Positions 19,156-28,287 of a DNA stretch of 64,000 nt are shown here, one piece after another. Location of the stretch: NCBI RefSeq assembly GCF_900103185.1, contig NZ_FNJD01000003.1:62001-126000 (forward strand), read 5' to 3'. The position numbers were made by a program, and so were the translations under genes. Positions within the stretch are counted from its first letter, which is position 1; each line of letters begins with the position of its first letter. The notes under the pieces are model-generated. The model had not been told where the DNA came from, searched no databases, and worked only from the letters and a program-made list of their open reading frames with translations. The stretch comes from Sulfitobacter litoralis (GTDB lineage: Bacteria > Pseudomonadota > Alphaproteobacteria > Rhodobacterales > Rhodobacteraceae).

Positions 19156-19304
19156 CTGTGTCTCGCCTTTACTTAATTTTAGCCGAAATACCCTGAATTC
19201 GCATCGTATTCGAGCGAAAACGCACGCGGCCGTTAACGAATTGAACATCATTTGGCCAACATAGTGCCGATGCGCTGTGGGGGCGTTATGATGAGGTGAC
19301 ACGA

Positions 19305-19682
19305 ATGTATGTATTGCAAATGCGGCCAGTCGAACAAGTCCGCGTAGATCAGGAACGTCTGGGTATTTTATATGATCAACTGGGCGAAACAGGGGCCGAG
19401 GATGTCGTTTGCCGCGCCATGGAGGAATTGGCCCTGCGCATGTCCCACTGCAATCGCCTATACCAGGCATCCAACTGGCCCGAACTGCGTAAAAACTGCC
19501 GATCCCTGATCGCGATTGCCGAACAGGTCGGTCTGGAAAAACTGGCGCATGTCGCGGGGAATGTGATCTGCGCGATCGACCAGACCAGCCCGGTCGCCAT
19601 TGGCGCGACGTTGACGCGGCTGATCCGCATCGGCGACCGGTCGCTGACTGCAATCTGGGACACGCATGACTTCCCCCTTTGA
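19305..19682 (+). CDS. Small helical protein resembling a histidine-phosphotransfer fold without the His
   Basis: A 125-residue soluble, mostly helical protein. Start ATG 19305 has GAGGTG 5-7 bases upstream. Residues 62-80 follow the pattern of Hpt helices (H-x-L-K-G-x-A-x-x-l-G): L68, A72, V75 and G76 line up, but the phospho-accepting histidine position is Arg66 and the Lys is Ile69. That makes phosphotransfer unlikely; a structural or inhibitory role is conceivable. I do not recognise a named family, so the Hpt comparison is pattern-based. It is followed after 67 bases by the M17 aminopeptidase. Confidence 0.6.
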   Translation: MYVLQMRPVEQVRVDQERLGILYDQLGETGAEDVVCRAMEELALRMSHCNRLYQASNWPELRKNCRSLIAIAEQVGLEKLAHVAGNVICAIDQTSPVAIGATLTRLIRIGDRSLTAIWDTHDFPL

Positions 19683-19749
19683 CGGGCTTGCAGCGGCACA
19701 GGATACGTCTAGGCTGCGCGCGAATACCACGCACGAAAGGCCTTGCCCC

Positions 19750-21132
19750 ATGTCCGCTCTCTTCGCCGACCCCACCGCCTCTGCGATTCCGCTTCATCTG
19801 ATCGGATGCAACGCCCTATCCGGCTGGCTCGACAGCCAACCCGCCGCAGTGCGTAAATGGGTCGAGGTGCAGGGGTTCACCGGTGCGTTGGGACAGGCCT
19901 TGACGCTGCCGGGCGATGATGGATCGCTGCGCATGGCACTGGCGGGGTATGGCACAGCCAACGGCCGCAAACGGGGTCGTTTTCATCTTGCAGGGGCTGC
20001 GGCCAAGCTGCCCAAGGGTAACTATGTCCTACACGCCGACCTGTCCGCCGCTGACTTGGCCGTTGAAACGCTGGGTTGGTTGCTCGCCTCGTACCGGTTC
20101 GACCGATACGCCACGCAATCGCCGATGGCCGCACGCCTTGTCGCGCCGGACGGAGTTGATGCCGGTCACATCCGCGCCCTCGCCGAAGGGGAGATGCTGA
20201 CCCGCGATCTGATCAATACGCCTGCCTCTGATATGGGGCCGCCCGATCTGGAAAACGCCGCGCGCAAACTGGCCGAGCGGCACGGGGCGAAAATCTCGGT
20301 CATCACCGGCGACGATCTGCTGACCCAGAACCTTCCGCTGATCCACGCCGTGGGCCGCGCTGCCGACCGCGCACCCCGCCTGCTTGATATGACCTGGGGC
20401 ACCAGCGGCAAGAAGCTGACGCTGGTGGGCAAAGGCGTCTGCTTTGATACCGGCGGGCTGAACCTGAAACCGGGCGCGTCGATGGGGCTGATGAAAAAGG
20501 ACATGGGCGGTGCGGCAGCGGTGCTGGGGCTGGCGCATATGATCATGGCCACAGGGATGGACGTGCAGCTACGCGTGCTGATCCCCGCGGTTGAAAATTC
20601 GGTCTCCGGCAATGCCTTCCGCCCGCAGGATATCCTGACATCGCGCAAGGGCCTCACGGTCGAAATCAACAATACCGATGCCGAAGGGCGGTTGGTGCTG
20701 GCCGATGCGCTGGCACTAGCGGATGAGGACAAACCCGACCAGATCATCTCTATGGCGACATTGACCGGTGCCGCGCGGGTCGCCGTGGGCCCTGATCTTG
20801 CGCCTTATTTCAGCGATGATCCCGATTTCATCGCCGCACTTGAAGCTGCCGCGGCCGCGCAGGCGGACCCGGTCTGGCGCATGCCGTTCCACGCGCCCTA
20901 CGAACCGTTGATCGAACCCGGCATCGCCGATCTGGATAACGCCCCCTCGGGCGGGTTCGCGGGTTGCATTACCGCGGCCCTTTTCTTGCGCCGTTTTGTC
21001 ACCGGCAGCCCCTACGCGCATTTCGACATCTACGGCTGGCAACCCGCCGCAGCGCCCGCCCGCGCCAAAGGCGGCGTCGGACAGGCAACCCGTGCGCTAC
21101 ATGCCAGCCTTGGGACGTTCCTATCCAAATGA
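19750..21132 (+). CDS. M17 family leucyl aminopeptidase
   Basis: A 460-residue cytosolic aminopeptidase using two metal ions. The C-terminal catalytic domain carries GKGVCFDTGGLNLKP (metal-binding Lys and Asp) and the M17 signature NTDAEGRLVLADAL. ATG 19750 was chosen: it has GAAAGG upstream, and an in-frame start at 19666 would overlap the preceding gene and add unconserved residues. The stop overlaps the ATG of the NlpC/P60 gene (ATGA), a pair often found together in Rhodobacteraceae and possibly linked to turnover of peptidoglycan peptides. Confidence 0.94.
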   Translation: MSALFADPTASAIPLHLIGCNALSGWLDSQPAAVRKWVEVQGFTGALGQALTLPGDDGSLRMALAGYGTANGRKRGRFHLAGAAAKLPKGNYVLHADLSAADLAVETLGWLLASYRFDRYATQSPMAARLVAPDGVDAGHIRALAEGEMLTRDLINTPASDMGPPDLENAARKLAERHGAKISVITGDDLLTQNLPLIHAVGRAADRAPRLLDMTWGTSGKKLTLVGKGVCFDTGGLNLKPGASMGLMKKDMGGAAAVLGLAHMIMATGMDVQLRVLIPAVENSVSGNAFRPQDILTSRKGLTVEINNTDAEGRLVLADALALADEDKPDQIISMATLTGAARVAVGPDLAPYFSDDPDFIAALEAAAAAQADPVWRMPFHAPYEPLIEPGIADLDNAPSGGFAGCITAALFLRRFVTGSPYAHFDIYGWQPAAAPARAKGGVGQATRALHASLGTFLSK

Positions 21133-21938
21133 CCGACCGTCGTCTGCATCCCGACCCCGAGCGGATCACCCAGAAAACGCCGGCGCAAATCATCGTGCCG
21201 GTCACCGATCTTGACCGCAGCCCGACCGGCCCCCGCGACCGGCAGGCGCTCTACGGTGAGGCGCTGACCGTGCTGGATCGCGCCGATGGCAGCGCCTATG
21301 TGCAACTGACCAAGGATAGCTACTGCGGCTACGTTAACGAAACTGCCATCGGCCCTGTGACCACACCAACCCATGTCGTGACCGCACCGGCCACCCACGC
21401 CTATACCTACGCCGACCTGAAATCACCCGATGTCAGTGCGCTCAGCTTTGGCAGCCGTGTTGCCGTGACCCAGACTGAAGGCCGGTTTGCGCAAACCGCG
21501 CTTGGCTATATCCCGACCCAACATCTTGCGCCGCTGCCGCACCACTTTAGCGATCCCGCCGCCGTGGCCGAGATGTTTTTGGGCACGCCCTATCTGTGGG
21601 GGGGGAACAGCCGCTGGGGGATCGATTGCTCGGGCCTTGTGCAGGCCGCATTCCTTGCCTGTGGCATTCCTTGCCCGGGCGACAGTGACCAGCAGCAGTC
21701 CAGCTTTGCCGACCCCGTGCCCGATTCTGGCCACCCCCCCCGTGATATCCGGCGCAATGATCTGCTGTTCTGGAAAGGTCATGTCGCACTGGTGCTCGAC
21801 CCCTTGACGATGATCCATGCGAACGCGCATCACATGGCCGTCACACGCGAACCCGTTCAGGACGCCTTGACACGTATCGCCAAAATCGACGGCCCGCTGA
21901 CCGGGCACAAACGCCTAAGCCCTTCCAAATGGCCTTAA
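21129..21938 (+). CDS. NlpC/P60 family (C40) cysteine peptidase with N-terminal SH3-like domains
   Basis: A 269-residue protein. Residues 20-135 contain two SH3b-like modules (GEALTVLDRADG, YCGYV; later FGSRVAVTQTEG, ALGYIPTQHL). The C40 catalytic domain follows, with Cys167 in GIDCSGLVQ, His218 in WKGHVALV and a third polar residue near His230. Such enzymes cut gamma-D-Glu-diamino acid bonds in peptidoglycan stem peptides. No signal peptide is evident, which suggests a cytoplasmic recycling function alongside the coupled M17 aminopeptidase. Confidence 0.92.
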   Translation: MTDRRLHPDPERITQKTPAQIIVPVTDLDRSPTGPRDRQALYGEALTVLDRADGSAYVQLTKDSYCGYVNETAIGPVTTPTHVVTAPATHAYTYADLKSPDVSALSFGSRVAVTQTEGRFAQTALGYIPTQHLAPLPHHFSDPAAVAEMFLGTPYLWGGNSRWGIDCSGLVQAAFLACGIPCPGDSDQQQSSFADPVPDSGHPPRDIRRNDLLFWKGHVALVLDPLTMIHANAHHMAVTREPVQDALTRIAKIDGPLTGHKRLSPSKWP

Positions 21939-21969
21939 ATCCATCCCCGGTTACCGCGCGCGCAATCGG

Positions 21970-22320
21970 TTAGGTGTCTACCGCACGGATCATCTTGCGC
22001 TCGAGCACCCGCAGCACAGAGGCAAGGTCCTGACCGCGCCGCAGCACTTGCCCGTTGGCACCAATGACTGCGTACATGCCCTGTTTCATCCGTAACTTGG
22101 GGCGTTTCTCGATGTGGTACAGTGGTATCTCGGCGGTCCTGCGAAAGATTGAAAACACCGCGACTTCGCGCAGCGAAGAGATGCCATAGTCGCGCCATTC
22201 ACCCGCCGCGACCATTCGGCCGTAAAGCGACAGGATCGGGCCAAGTTCGGTCCGGTGAAAGGAAACCTGCTCGGGTGCGCGTTCGTTCTGCGGGTGTGAG
22301 GGATGGATATGCACTGTCAT
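21970..22320 (-). CDS. DUF2794 domain-containing protein
   Basis: A 116-residue protein of the alphaproteobacterial DUF2794 family. Visible family segments are SFHRTELGPILSLYGRMV, EWRDYGISSLREVAVFSIFR and MYAVIGANGQVLRRG. I set the start at ATG 22320, which gives the usual length; the frame remains open to 22422, close to the divergent paaI start. Function is unknown. It is divergent from paaI with about 110 bases between start codons. Confidence 0.85.
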   Translation of the reverse strand: MTVHIHPSHPQNERAPEQVSFHRTELGPILSLYGRMVAAGEWRDYGISSLREVAVFSIFRRTAEIPLYHIEKRPKLRMKQGMYAVIGANGQVLRRGQDLASVLRVLERKMIRAVDT

Positions 22321-22433
22321 GCTTTGACAGTTGCGCCCTTCGACGCTCAAATCAAGAGAGCCACCGATCAATTCTCTTGAAAGCGTTACATTATCTGTGC
22401 AAGCATCAAAATTGTGAAACATAAAGGCCCGCC

Positions 22434-22871
22434 ATGACCCCGCAACTCCGTGCTGAAAAATCCGCTGCCGCCATGTGGTCCATTGATACGGCCAGCCAAT
22501 CCTTGGGCATGCGGATCGACCATATCAGCCCCGGAGAGGCAGACCTGTCGATGGTGATCACCCCGGTGATGCTCAACGGCCACGGCATCGCACACGGCGG
22601 GTATATCTTTACCCTCGCGGACAGCGCATTTGCCTTTGCCTGCAACAGCTACAACCAGCTTGCCGTGGCCCAACAGAACCAGATTTCCTACCTCGCCCCT
22701 GGTAAATCGGGTGAACGACTGCTGGCGACAGCGCGGGAACAATCAAAAACCGGGCGCTCCGGCGTTTATGACGTGACAGTCACGGGGGAGGACGGGCGCA
22801 CCATCGCCTTGTTCCGTGGCCTGTCACGCACCATCAAAGGCCATCATTTCGAGGAGGAAATGACCCCATGA
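22434..22871 (+). CDS. paaI: Hydroxyphenylacetyl-CoA thioesterase PaaI
   Basis: A 145-residue hotdog-fold thioesterase. PaaI hydrolyses stalled ring-hydroxylated phenylacetyl-CoA intermediates and so frees CoA. The family pattern NGHGIAHGGYIFTLADSAFAFACNS is present (residues 44-68, quoted in part: HGGYIFTLADSAFA), with the catalytic-region Asp in LADSAF. It overlaps paaK by 4 bases (ATGA). The core paaABCDE epoxidase genes are not in the window. Confidence 0.92.
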   Translation: MTPQLRAEKSAAAMWSIDTASQSLGMRIDHISPGEADLSMVITPVMLNGHGIAHGGYIFTLADSAFAFACNSYNQLAVAQQNQISYLAPGKSGERLLATAREQSKTGRSGVYDVTVTGEDGRTIALFRGLSRTIKGHHFEEEMTP

Positions 22872-24178
22872 AAGACCTCACGCCCGCCCGGTCATCGCTC
22901 GACCCGATCGAGCTTGCCAGCCGCGATGAAATCAGCGCCCTACAGCTGGAGCGGATGAAAAAATCACTGCACCACGCCTATGCGAACGTCCCCTTTTACC
23001 GCCAAAGCTTTGATGCCGCGGCCGTACACCCCGACGACCTGCACAGCCTGTCGGATCTTGCAAAGTTCCCCTTCACCGTCAAAACCGATTTGCGCGATAA
23101 TTACCCCTTTGGCATGTTCGCCGTGCCCCGCGACCAGCTGGCGCGCATCCATGCGTCATCGGGCACGACGGGCCAACCAACAGTCGTGGGGTATACGAAA
23201 AAAGACCTCGCCAATTGGGGAACTGTCATGGGGCGGTCCCTGCGTGCTGCGGGGCTCAAACCCGGCGACATGCTGCACAATGCCTATGGCTACGGTCTGT
23301 TTACGGGCGGGCTGGGGGTACATCTGGGGGCTGATACCCTCGGACTTAGCACGGTGCCGATCTCGGGCGGGATGACCCCGCGGCAGGTGCGCCTGATCGA
23401 AGATTTCAAGCCCGACGGCATCACTGTGACGCCTTCTTACGCGCTGTCGATCCTCGACGAATACGCGCGTCAAGGCATCGACCCGCGCCACTCCTCGCTA
23501 CAGGTGGGTATCTTCGGAGCCGAACCCTGGACCAACGCCATGCGGGTCGAGATCGAACAGGCGTTTGATATGCATGCCGTTGATATCTATGGTCTGTCCG
23601 AGATCATGGGCCCCGGCGTCTCGTGCGAATGCGTCGAGACCAAGGGCGGGCTGCACATCTGGGAGGATCATTTCTACCCCGAGGTGATCAACCCCGAAAC
23701 AGGCCATCCTGTAGCCGACGGTGAAAAGGGCGAACTGGTGTTTACATCGCTCACCAAAGAGGCGTTTCCGATCATCCGCTACCGCACCCGCGACCTGACC
23801 CGCCTGCTCGCCGGCACCGCGCGCAGCATGCGCCGGATGGAAAAAGTCACCGGCCGTAGCGACGATATGATCATCCTGCGCGGCGTTAATGTGTTCCCCA
23901 CGCAGATCGAGGAAGCCCTGATGGCGACACCCGGCCTCGCCCCGCATTTCCAGATCGAGCTGAGCAAACCGGACCGGATGGATCAGATGCGCGTGCTGTG
24001 CGAATGCGCCGACGCCACCGTTGGCGGCCTCGCCCGTGAGGCTGCAGCGCAACAGCTGGCCGCGCAGATCAAAGAGACTGTGGGCATCAGCGTGCAAATC
24101 GACGTGGGCGATGTGAACAGCATCACCCGCTCCGAAGGCAAAGCCGTGCGCATCATCGACAACCGCCCCAAAGGCTAG
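22868..24178 (+). CDS. paaK: Phenylacetate-CoA ligase
   Basis: A 436-residue adenylate-forming enzyme that activates phenylacetate to phenylacetyl-CoA, first step of the aerobic hybrid pathway. The AMP-binding P-loop-like motif ASSGTTGQPTVVGYT lies around residues 96-110; YGLSEIMGPGVSCEC (about 244-258), with YRTRDLTRLL and GRSDDMIILRGVNVFP later, are typical PaaK elements. It is coupled to paaI and followed by a terminator-like hairpin. Confidence 0.95.
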   Translation: MKDLTPARSSLDPIELASRDEISALQLERMKKSLHHAYANVPFYRQSFDAAAVHPDDLHSLSDLAKFPFTVKTDLRDNYPFGMFAVPRDQLARIHASSGTTGQPTVVGYTKKDLANWGTVMGRSLRAAGLKPGDMLHNAYGYGLFTGGLGVHLGADTLGLSTVPISGGMTPRQVRLIEDFKPDGITVTPSYALSILDEYARQGIDPRHSSLQVGIFGAEPWTNAMRVEIEQAFDMHAVDIYGLSEIMGPGVSCECVETKGGLHIWEDHFYPEVINPETGHPVADGEKGELVFTSLTKEAFPIIRYRTRDLTRLLAGTARSMRRMEKVTGRSDDMIILRGVNVFPTQIEEALMATPGLAPHFQIELSKPDRMDQMRVLCECADATVGGLAREAAAQQLAAQIKETVGISVQIDVGDVNSITRSEGKAVRIIDNRPKG

Positions 24179-24202
24179 CCCCAGCAACACACCTGTAAGC
24201 CC

Positions 24203-24236
24203 ATCGACCGCGTATCTCACCACGCGGTCGATTTAT
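24203..24236 (+). terminator. Probable terminator after paaK
   Basis: A perfect 11-bp inverted repeat (24203-24213 with 24222-24232) with an 8-base loop is followed by a short TTTAT tract. It sits 25 bases after the paaK stop. The remainder of the gap up to 24379 shows no further gene. Confidence 0.6.
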
Positions 24237-24379
24237 ACCTCTGAGATTGCGGAGACGCTGCCGAATAGCCCGCCACGCTCCGCCCTTAGAACCGACGCCC
24301 CCCACTCCAGGCCGATGTATTTGCATCACAGCACTGTTGCCCCGTTGCACGAAGCACACGCAGCCGCTACCAATTCTAC

Positions 24380-25309
24380 ATGTTGGCGATCTTTCTCAAA
24401 ACACTGCCCTTTTTCGCGCTGATCGGTCTGGGCTATTGGGCCGGGCGCACGCGGTTCTTCACCGCAGAAGCCACGGCCTATTTGACCAAGTTCGTCTTCT
24501 ATTTTGCGCTCTCTGCCATGCTGTTCCGCTTTTCTGCCAATCTGTCCCTGGCAGAGGTCTGGGACACACGGCTCGTCGCGGCCTATCTGTGGGGAACAGG
24601 GTTCGTTTACGGCATCGCCACGTTGGTCGGATTTTGGCGCGGGCTTGACGTTCCCAGCACAGCAATGGAGGCGCAATGCGCCGTCATCGGCAACACCGGC
24701 TTTCTTGGCGTCCCCATGCTCACGCTTTTGCTCGGGGCAGAGGCAATCGGCCCTGTGGTACTGGCACTGGCGGTAGATCTGATCGTCTTTTCCAGCCTCA
24801 TCGTGATCCTGATCACCGGGTCGCGCGACGGCCAACTTAGCTTGCGCGCCTTGCGCACCATTGGTTTGGGGCTGGTGAAAAACCCGATGATCGTCGCGAT
24901 GACGCTAGGCTTTATCTGGTCCGGCTTGCGCATCCCCATTCCGGCCCCGATGAATGACTTTCTGGCGATCCTAGGTGGTGCGGCAACCCCGGGTGCCTTG
25001 TTCGCAATCGGCGCCTCGTTGGCCACAAAATCTGCCGAAAAACTACACATTGCCGGATGGTTATCATTTTGCAAGCTGGTGCTCCACCCCGCGTTTGTCG
25101 CCCTTGCTGCACTGTGGCTGTTCCATGTGGACCCGTATAAGGCAGGTGTGATCATCGCGACCGCCGCGCTGCCCGTTGCGGGCAATGTCTATATGCTCGC
25201 TCAACACTACAACGTGGGGCCGCAACGTGTCTCTGCTGCGATCCTAGTGTCAACGCTGTTCAGCATTCTCAGCGTCAGTCTCGTGATCGCTTGGGTGACA
25301 GGCCTGTAG
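24380..25309 (+). CDS. AEC family transporter (auxin-efflux-carrier-like permease)
   Basis: A 309-residue membrane protein with about ten hydrophobic helices arranged in two halves. N-terminal FFALIGLGYWAGRTRFF and the mid-protein NTGFLGVPMLTLLLG, then FAIGASLA in the second half, fit the AEC family (PF03547). Members export or import small organic acids, for example malonate or malate; the substrate is unknown. It stands alone between the paaK hairpin and fghA. Confidence 0.9.
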   Translation: MLAIFLKTLPFFALIGLGYWAGRTRFFTAEATAYLTKFVFYFALSAMLFRFSANLSLAEVWDTRLVAAYLWGTGFVYGIATLVGFWRGLDVPSTAMEAQCAVIGNTGFLGVPMLTLLLGAEAIGPVVLALAVDLIVFSSLIVILITGSRDGQLSLRALRTIGLGLVKNPMIVAMTLGFIWSGLRIPIPAPMNDFLAILGGAATPGALFAIGASLATKSAEKLHIAGWLSFCKLVLHPAFVALAALWLFHVDPYKAGVIIATAALPVAGNVYMLAQHYNVGPQRVSAAILVSTLFSILSVSLVIAWVTGL

Positions 25310-25409
25310 CCTTCACCCTTTTCGCAAATACTTGCCGCGCAGCGTCCCGCCCTTGCCGCCCGCGTCGATGCCCGCTAGCCATATACCAACCAGATATAGG
25401 AGACGCCCA

Positions 25410-26243
25410 ATGAAAACGATTTCCGAGAATACCAGCTTCAGAGGCACCCAAGGCGTCTATTCTCACCGCTCCGCGGCCTGTAGCTGTGATATGACCTTTG
25501 CCCTGTTCCTCCCCGAAGAGGCCAAGCAGGGGCCGGTACCGCTGATGTGGTTCCTGTCGGGGCTGACCTGCACCCATGAAAACGCGATGACCAAAGCTGG
25601 GGCACAGGCATGGGCCGCTGAACACGGGATCGCAATCGTCTTTCCTGATACATCGCCGCGCGGGGATGATGTGGCCGATGATGACGCCTATGATCTGGGC
25701 AAAGGCGCGGGCTTTTATGTGAACGCCACACAAGACCCGTGGAAGCCGCATTTCCAGATGTGGGACTATATCGCCGACGAACTGCCTGCACTGCTTGGCG
25801 AAAATTTCGCGCTGGATATGGACCGTCAGGCGATCTGCGGGCATTCGATGGGCGGGCACGGGGCGCTGACGTTGGCGATGAACCTGCCGGGACGGTTTAC
25901 CTCGGTCTCTGCCTTCGCACCGATCGCCCACCCCACCAGCAGCGATTGGGGTCGCAAACAGCTGGCCGTATACCTTGGCAATGACGAAACCACATGGGCC
26001 AAACATGACGCAACGCTTTTGATGACCGAACGCGGTTTCGACGGCCCGATCCTGATTGATCAGGGCACGGATGATCAATTCCTTGATCTGCTCAAGCCCG
26101 AAGCATTGGCCGAGGCGATAGCGAAGGCACGCCAGAACGCCACACTGCGGATGCAGCCGGGATATGATCACAGCTATTTCTTCATCTCGACGTTCATGGA
26201 AGACCACATCGCGTTCCATGCCGACGCCCTGTATGCGCGATAG
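25410..26243 (+). CDS. fghA: S-formylglutathione hydrolase
   Basis: A 277-residue esterase-D family enzyme that hydrolyses S-formylglutathione to formate and glutathione, the second step of glutathione-dependent formaldehyde oxidation. The nucleophile serine lies in CGHSMGGHG (about residue 148), the aspartate in DQGTDDQF and the histidine in GYDHSYFF. Start ATG 25410 has AGGAG 9 bases upstream. The partner dehydrogenase (adhI/frmA) is not in this window. Confidence 0.96.
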   Translation: MKTISENTSFRGTQGVYSHRSAACSCDMTFALFLPEEAKQGPVPLMWFLSGLTCTHENAMTKAGAQAWAAEHGIAIVFPDTSPRGDDVADDDAYDLGKGAGFYVNATQDPWKPHFQMWDYIADELPALLGENFALDMDRQAICGHSMGGHGALTLAMNLPGRFTSVSAFAPIAHPTSSDWGRKQLAVYLGNDETTWAKHDATLLMTERGFDGPILIDQGTDDQFLDLLKPEALAEAIAKARQNATLRMQPGYDHSYFFISTFMEDHIAFHADALYAR

Positions 26244-26252
26244 GCCGGGACG

Positions 26253-26702
26253 ATGACCGCGCTTTATATCGACGCTGATGCCTGCCCCGTCAAAGCAGAG
26301 GCCGAACGCGTGGCCACCCGTCATAAGGTGCGGATGTATGTGGTGTCCAACGGCGGGCTGCGTCCCTCGCAGAACCCGCTGGTCGAAACAGTGATTGTCC
26401 CCGATGGCCCCGACATCGCCGACATCTGGATCGCAGACCGCTGCGGCCCTGGCGATGTGGTGGTCACGGGCGATATCCCCCTAGCGGCGCGCTGCGTCGA
26501 AGCGGGCGCACGGGTGCTGAAACACAACGGCGAAGCGCTGACCTCGGCCAATATCGGCAACGTGCTGGCAACCCGCGATCTGATGACCGACCTGCGCGCC
26601 GCCGACCCGTTCCGTCAGGGCGGCGGCAAAGGGTTTACAAAGACAGACCGCTCCCGTTTTCTAGAAGCGCTAGAGCGCGAACTTCGCGCGGCACAACGGT
26701 AG
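26253..26702 (+). CDS. YaiI/YqxD family protein (UPF0178, DUF188)
   Basis: A 149-residue protein with the DUF188 hallmark [17 protein letters not shown] at the N terminus, VSNGGL and the conserved [10 protein letters not shown] segment. The family belongs to the PIN-like nuclease superfamily and its biochemical role is not settled. It lies 9 bases after fghA. Confidence 0.92.
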   Translation: MTALYIDADACPVKAEAERVATRHKVRMYVVSNGGLRPSQNPLVETVIVPDGPDIADIWIADRCGPGDVVVTGDIPLAARCVEAGARVLKHNGEALTSANIGNVLATRDLMTDLRAADPFRQGGGKGFTKTDRSRFLEALERELRAAQR

Positions 26703-26749
26703 GGCTCGGGGCAGCAAGACCCCTTCGGACCCGGCAAAAGGAAGAGCAC

Positions 26750-27370
26750 ATGAAACCAGCAGCAGTCGTCTTTGACATTGGGAATGTGCTGATCGAATGG
26801 CAGCCCGAACGGTTCTACGATTCCGTCATCGGAGAGGACCGCCGCCGCGCCATGTTCGCCGAAGTCGACCTGCACGGGATGAACGACCGCGTCGACAGCG
26901 GGCAGCATTTCACCGATACGATCTATGCCGCCGCCGAGGCCAACCCCGCGTGGCGCACTGAAATCCGCATGTGGCACGACCGCTGGATCGAGATGGCAGC
27001 GCCCGTGATCCCCCGCTCATTGCGGCTGAAAGAAGCGCTGCAGGCCAAGGGCGTACCGGTGTTTTCGCTGACCAACTTCGGCATCCAGTCCTATGATCTT
27101 GCGGCGCAGCATTATCCTTTCTTGCGGGCGTTCGACCGCGATTTCATTTCGGGCCATATGGGCATGATCAAGCCGGACCCTGCGATCTATGCCGCACTTG
27201 AAGATACCTCAGGCCTGTCCGGCGACGCGCTTTTGTTCACCGACGACCGCATCGATAATATCAACGCCGCCAACGCCCGCGGCTGGCAAACCCACCACTT
27301 TACCGGACCGGACGGGTGGGCCGACAGGCTGGTCACCGCAGGTCTGCTGACCGAGGAAGAAGCCGCATGA
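26750..27370 (+). CDS. HAD family (subfamily IA) hydrolase
   Basis: A 206-residue haloacid-dehalogenase-type phosphatase. Motif I is VVFDIGNVLIEW (nucleophile Asp9; the second Asp of the usual DxD is replaced by Gly, as in several HAD-IA members). Motif II is FSLTNFG, and motifs III/IV are GMIKPDPAIY and LFTDDRIDNI. Substrate is unknown; epoxide-hydrolase-like or sugar-phosphate phosphatases are in the same subfamily. It overlaps the following gene by 4 bases. Confidence 0.9.
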   Translation: MKPAAVVFDIGNVLIEWQPERFYDSVIGEDRRRAMFAEVDLHGMNDRVDSGQHFTDTIYAAAEANPAWRTEIRMWHDRWIEMAAPVIPRSLRLKEALQAKGVPVFSLTNFGIQSYDLAAQHYPFLRAFDRDFISGHMGMIKPDPAIYAALEDTSGLSGDALLFTDDRIDNINAANARGWQTHHFTGPDGWADRLVTAGLLTEEEAA

Positions 27371-28287
27371 CCCAGTTCGATATTATCCCCTTTGACCAAG
27401 GCGAGGCGCGGCTGGACTGGATCGGCCTGACCGATGCGCTGGCCGCCGGCCACAAACTACCGCGCGCCGAGATTGCGGATACGTTTTTGTACCGTGGCAA
27501 GGATACGCTGCTGAACCGCGCCGCCTGGATCGACGGGCTGGGGCTGGCCGTGAAATCCGCCACCATCTTTCCCGACAACCCCGCCAAAGGGGCACCGATG
27601 GTGAACGGTGGCGTGTCGCTTTATGCTGATGATCACGGTGCGCTCGAGGCGCTGATCGATTTTCACCTTGTTACCAAATGGAAAACCGCCGGTGACAGTC
27701 TGCTGGCGGCCCGCAAGCTTGCCCGCCCTGACAGCCGCAAAATCCTGATTGTCGGCGCAGGCACCCAAGGGCGCGGACTGCATGCCGCTTATAGCGCGGT
27801 CTTTCCTGATGCCGAGTTTACCGTGTGGAACCGCTCTGCCCCGAATGCGCAAGCGATGGCCCGCGATATCAAGGGTCTGAAAATCGCCGACAACCTTGAG
27901 GCCGCCGTGCGCCACGCGGACATCATCACCAGCGCCACCATGTCGACCGAACCGCTGATCAAGGGCGCGTGGCTGCAAGCCGGCCAGCACCTTGACCTGA
28001 TCGGAGCCTATCGCCCCGACATGCGCGAGGTCGACGACGCGGCGCTGACCAAAACCAGACTATTCGTCGACAGTCTCGACACCACGGTCGATCACATCGG
28101 AGAGCTGAAAATCCCCATCGCCCAAGGGGTGCTTTCTGCCAATGACATCGTTGCGGATTATTATGATATGGGATCTTTTACCCGCCAGTCAGACGACGAG
28201 ATCACCCTGTTCAAAAACGGCGGGGGCGCGCATCTTGACCTGATGACCAGCCGCTACATCCTTGACCGGTGGCGCGCGCGTAGATGA
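27367..28287 (+). CDS. Ornithine cyclodeaminase / mu-crystallin family protein
   Basis: A 306-residue NAD(P)-dependent enzyme. The N-terminal substrate domain has KSATIFPDNPAKGAPMVNGG and the Rossmann domain ILIVGAGTQGRGLHAAY. ITSATMSTEPLIKG and HLDLIGAYRPDMREVDD are typical for the family. Members include ornithine cyclodeaminase and delta-1-pyrroline-2-carboxylate or ketimine reductases, and sequence inspection cannot tell which applies. ATG 27367 overlaps the HAD stop, and its own stop overlaps the next start, so three genes are translationally chained. Confidence 0.88.
   Translation: MTQFDIIPFDQGEARLDWIGLTDALAAGHKLPRAEIADTFLYRGKDTLLNRAAWIDGLGLAVKSATIFPDNPAKGAPMVNGGVSLYADDHGALEALIDFHLVTKWKTAGDSLLAARKLARPDSRKILIVGAGTQGRGLHAAYSAVFPDAEFTVWNRSAPNAQAMARDIKGLKIADNLEAAVRHADIITSATMSTEPLIKGAWLQAGQHLDLIGAYRPDMREVDDAALTKTRLFVDSLDTTVDHIGELKIPIAQGVLSANDIVADYYDMGSFTRQSDDEITLFKNGGGAHLDLMTSRYILDRWRARR

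Noticed and set aside
19220..19250. Possible CtrA box (TTAA-N7-TTAA) in the carbonic anhydrase divergent region
   Set aside because: Only one half-site (TTAAC) is present; the second half reads AACA.
19156..19797. Long N-terminal extension of the carbonic anhydrase frame
   Set aside because: The extra 214 residues overlap two plus-strand genes, are Arg-rich and have no similarity; ATG 19155 has a good ribosome site.
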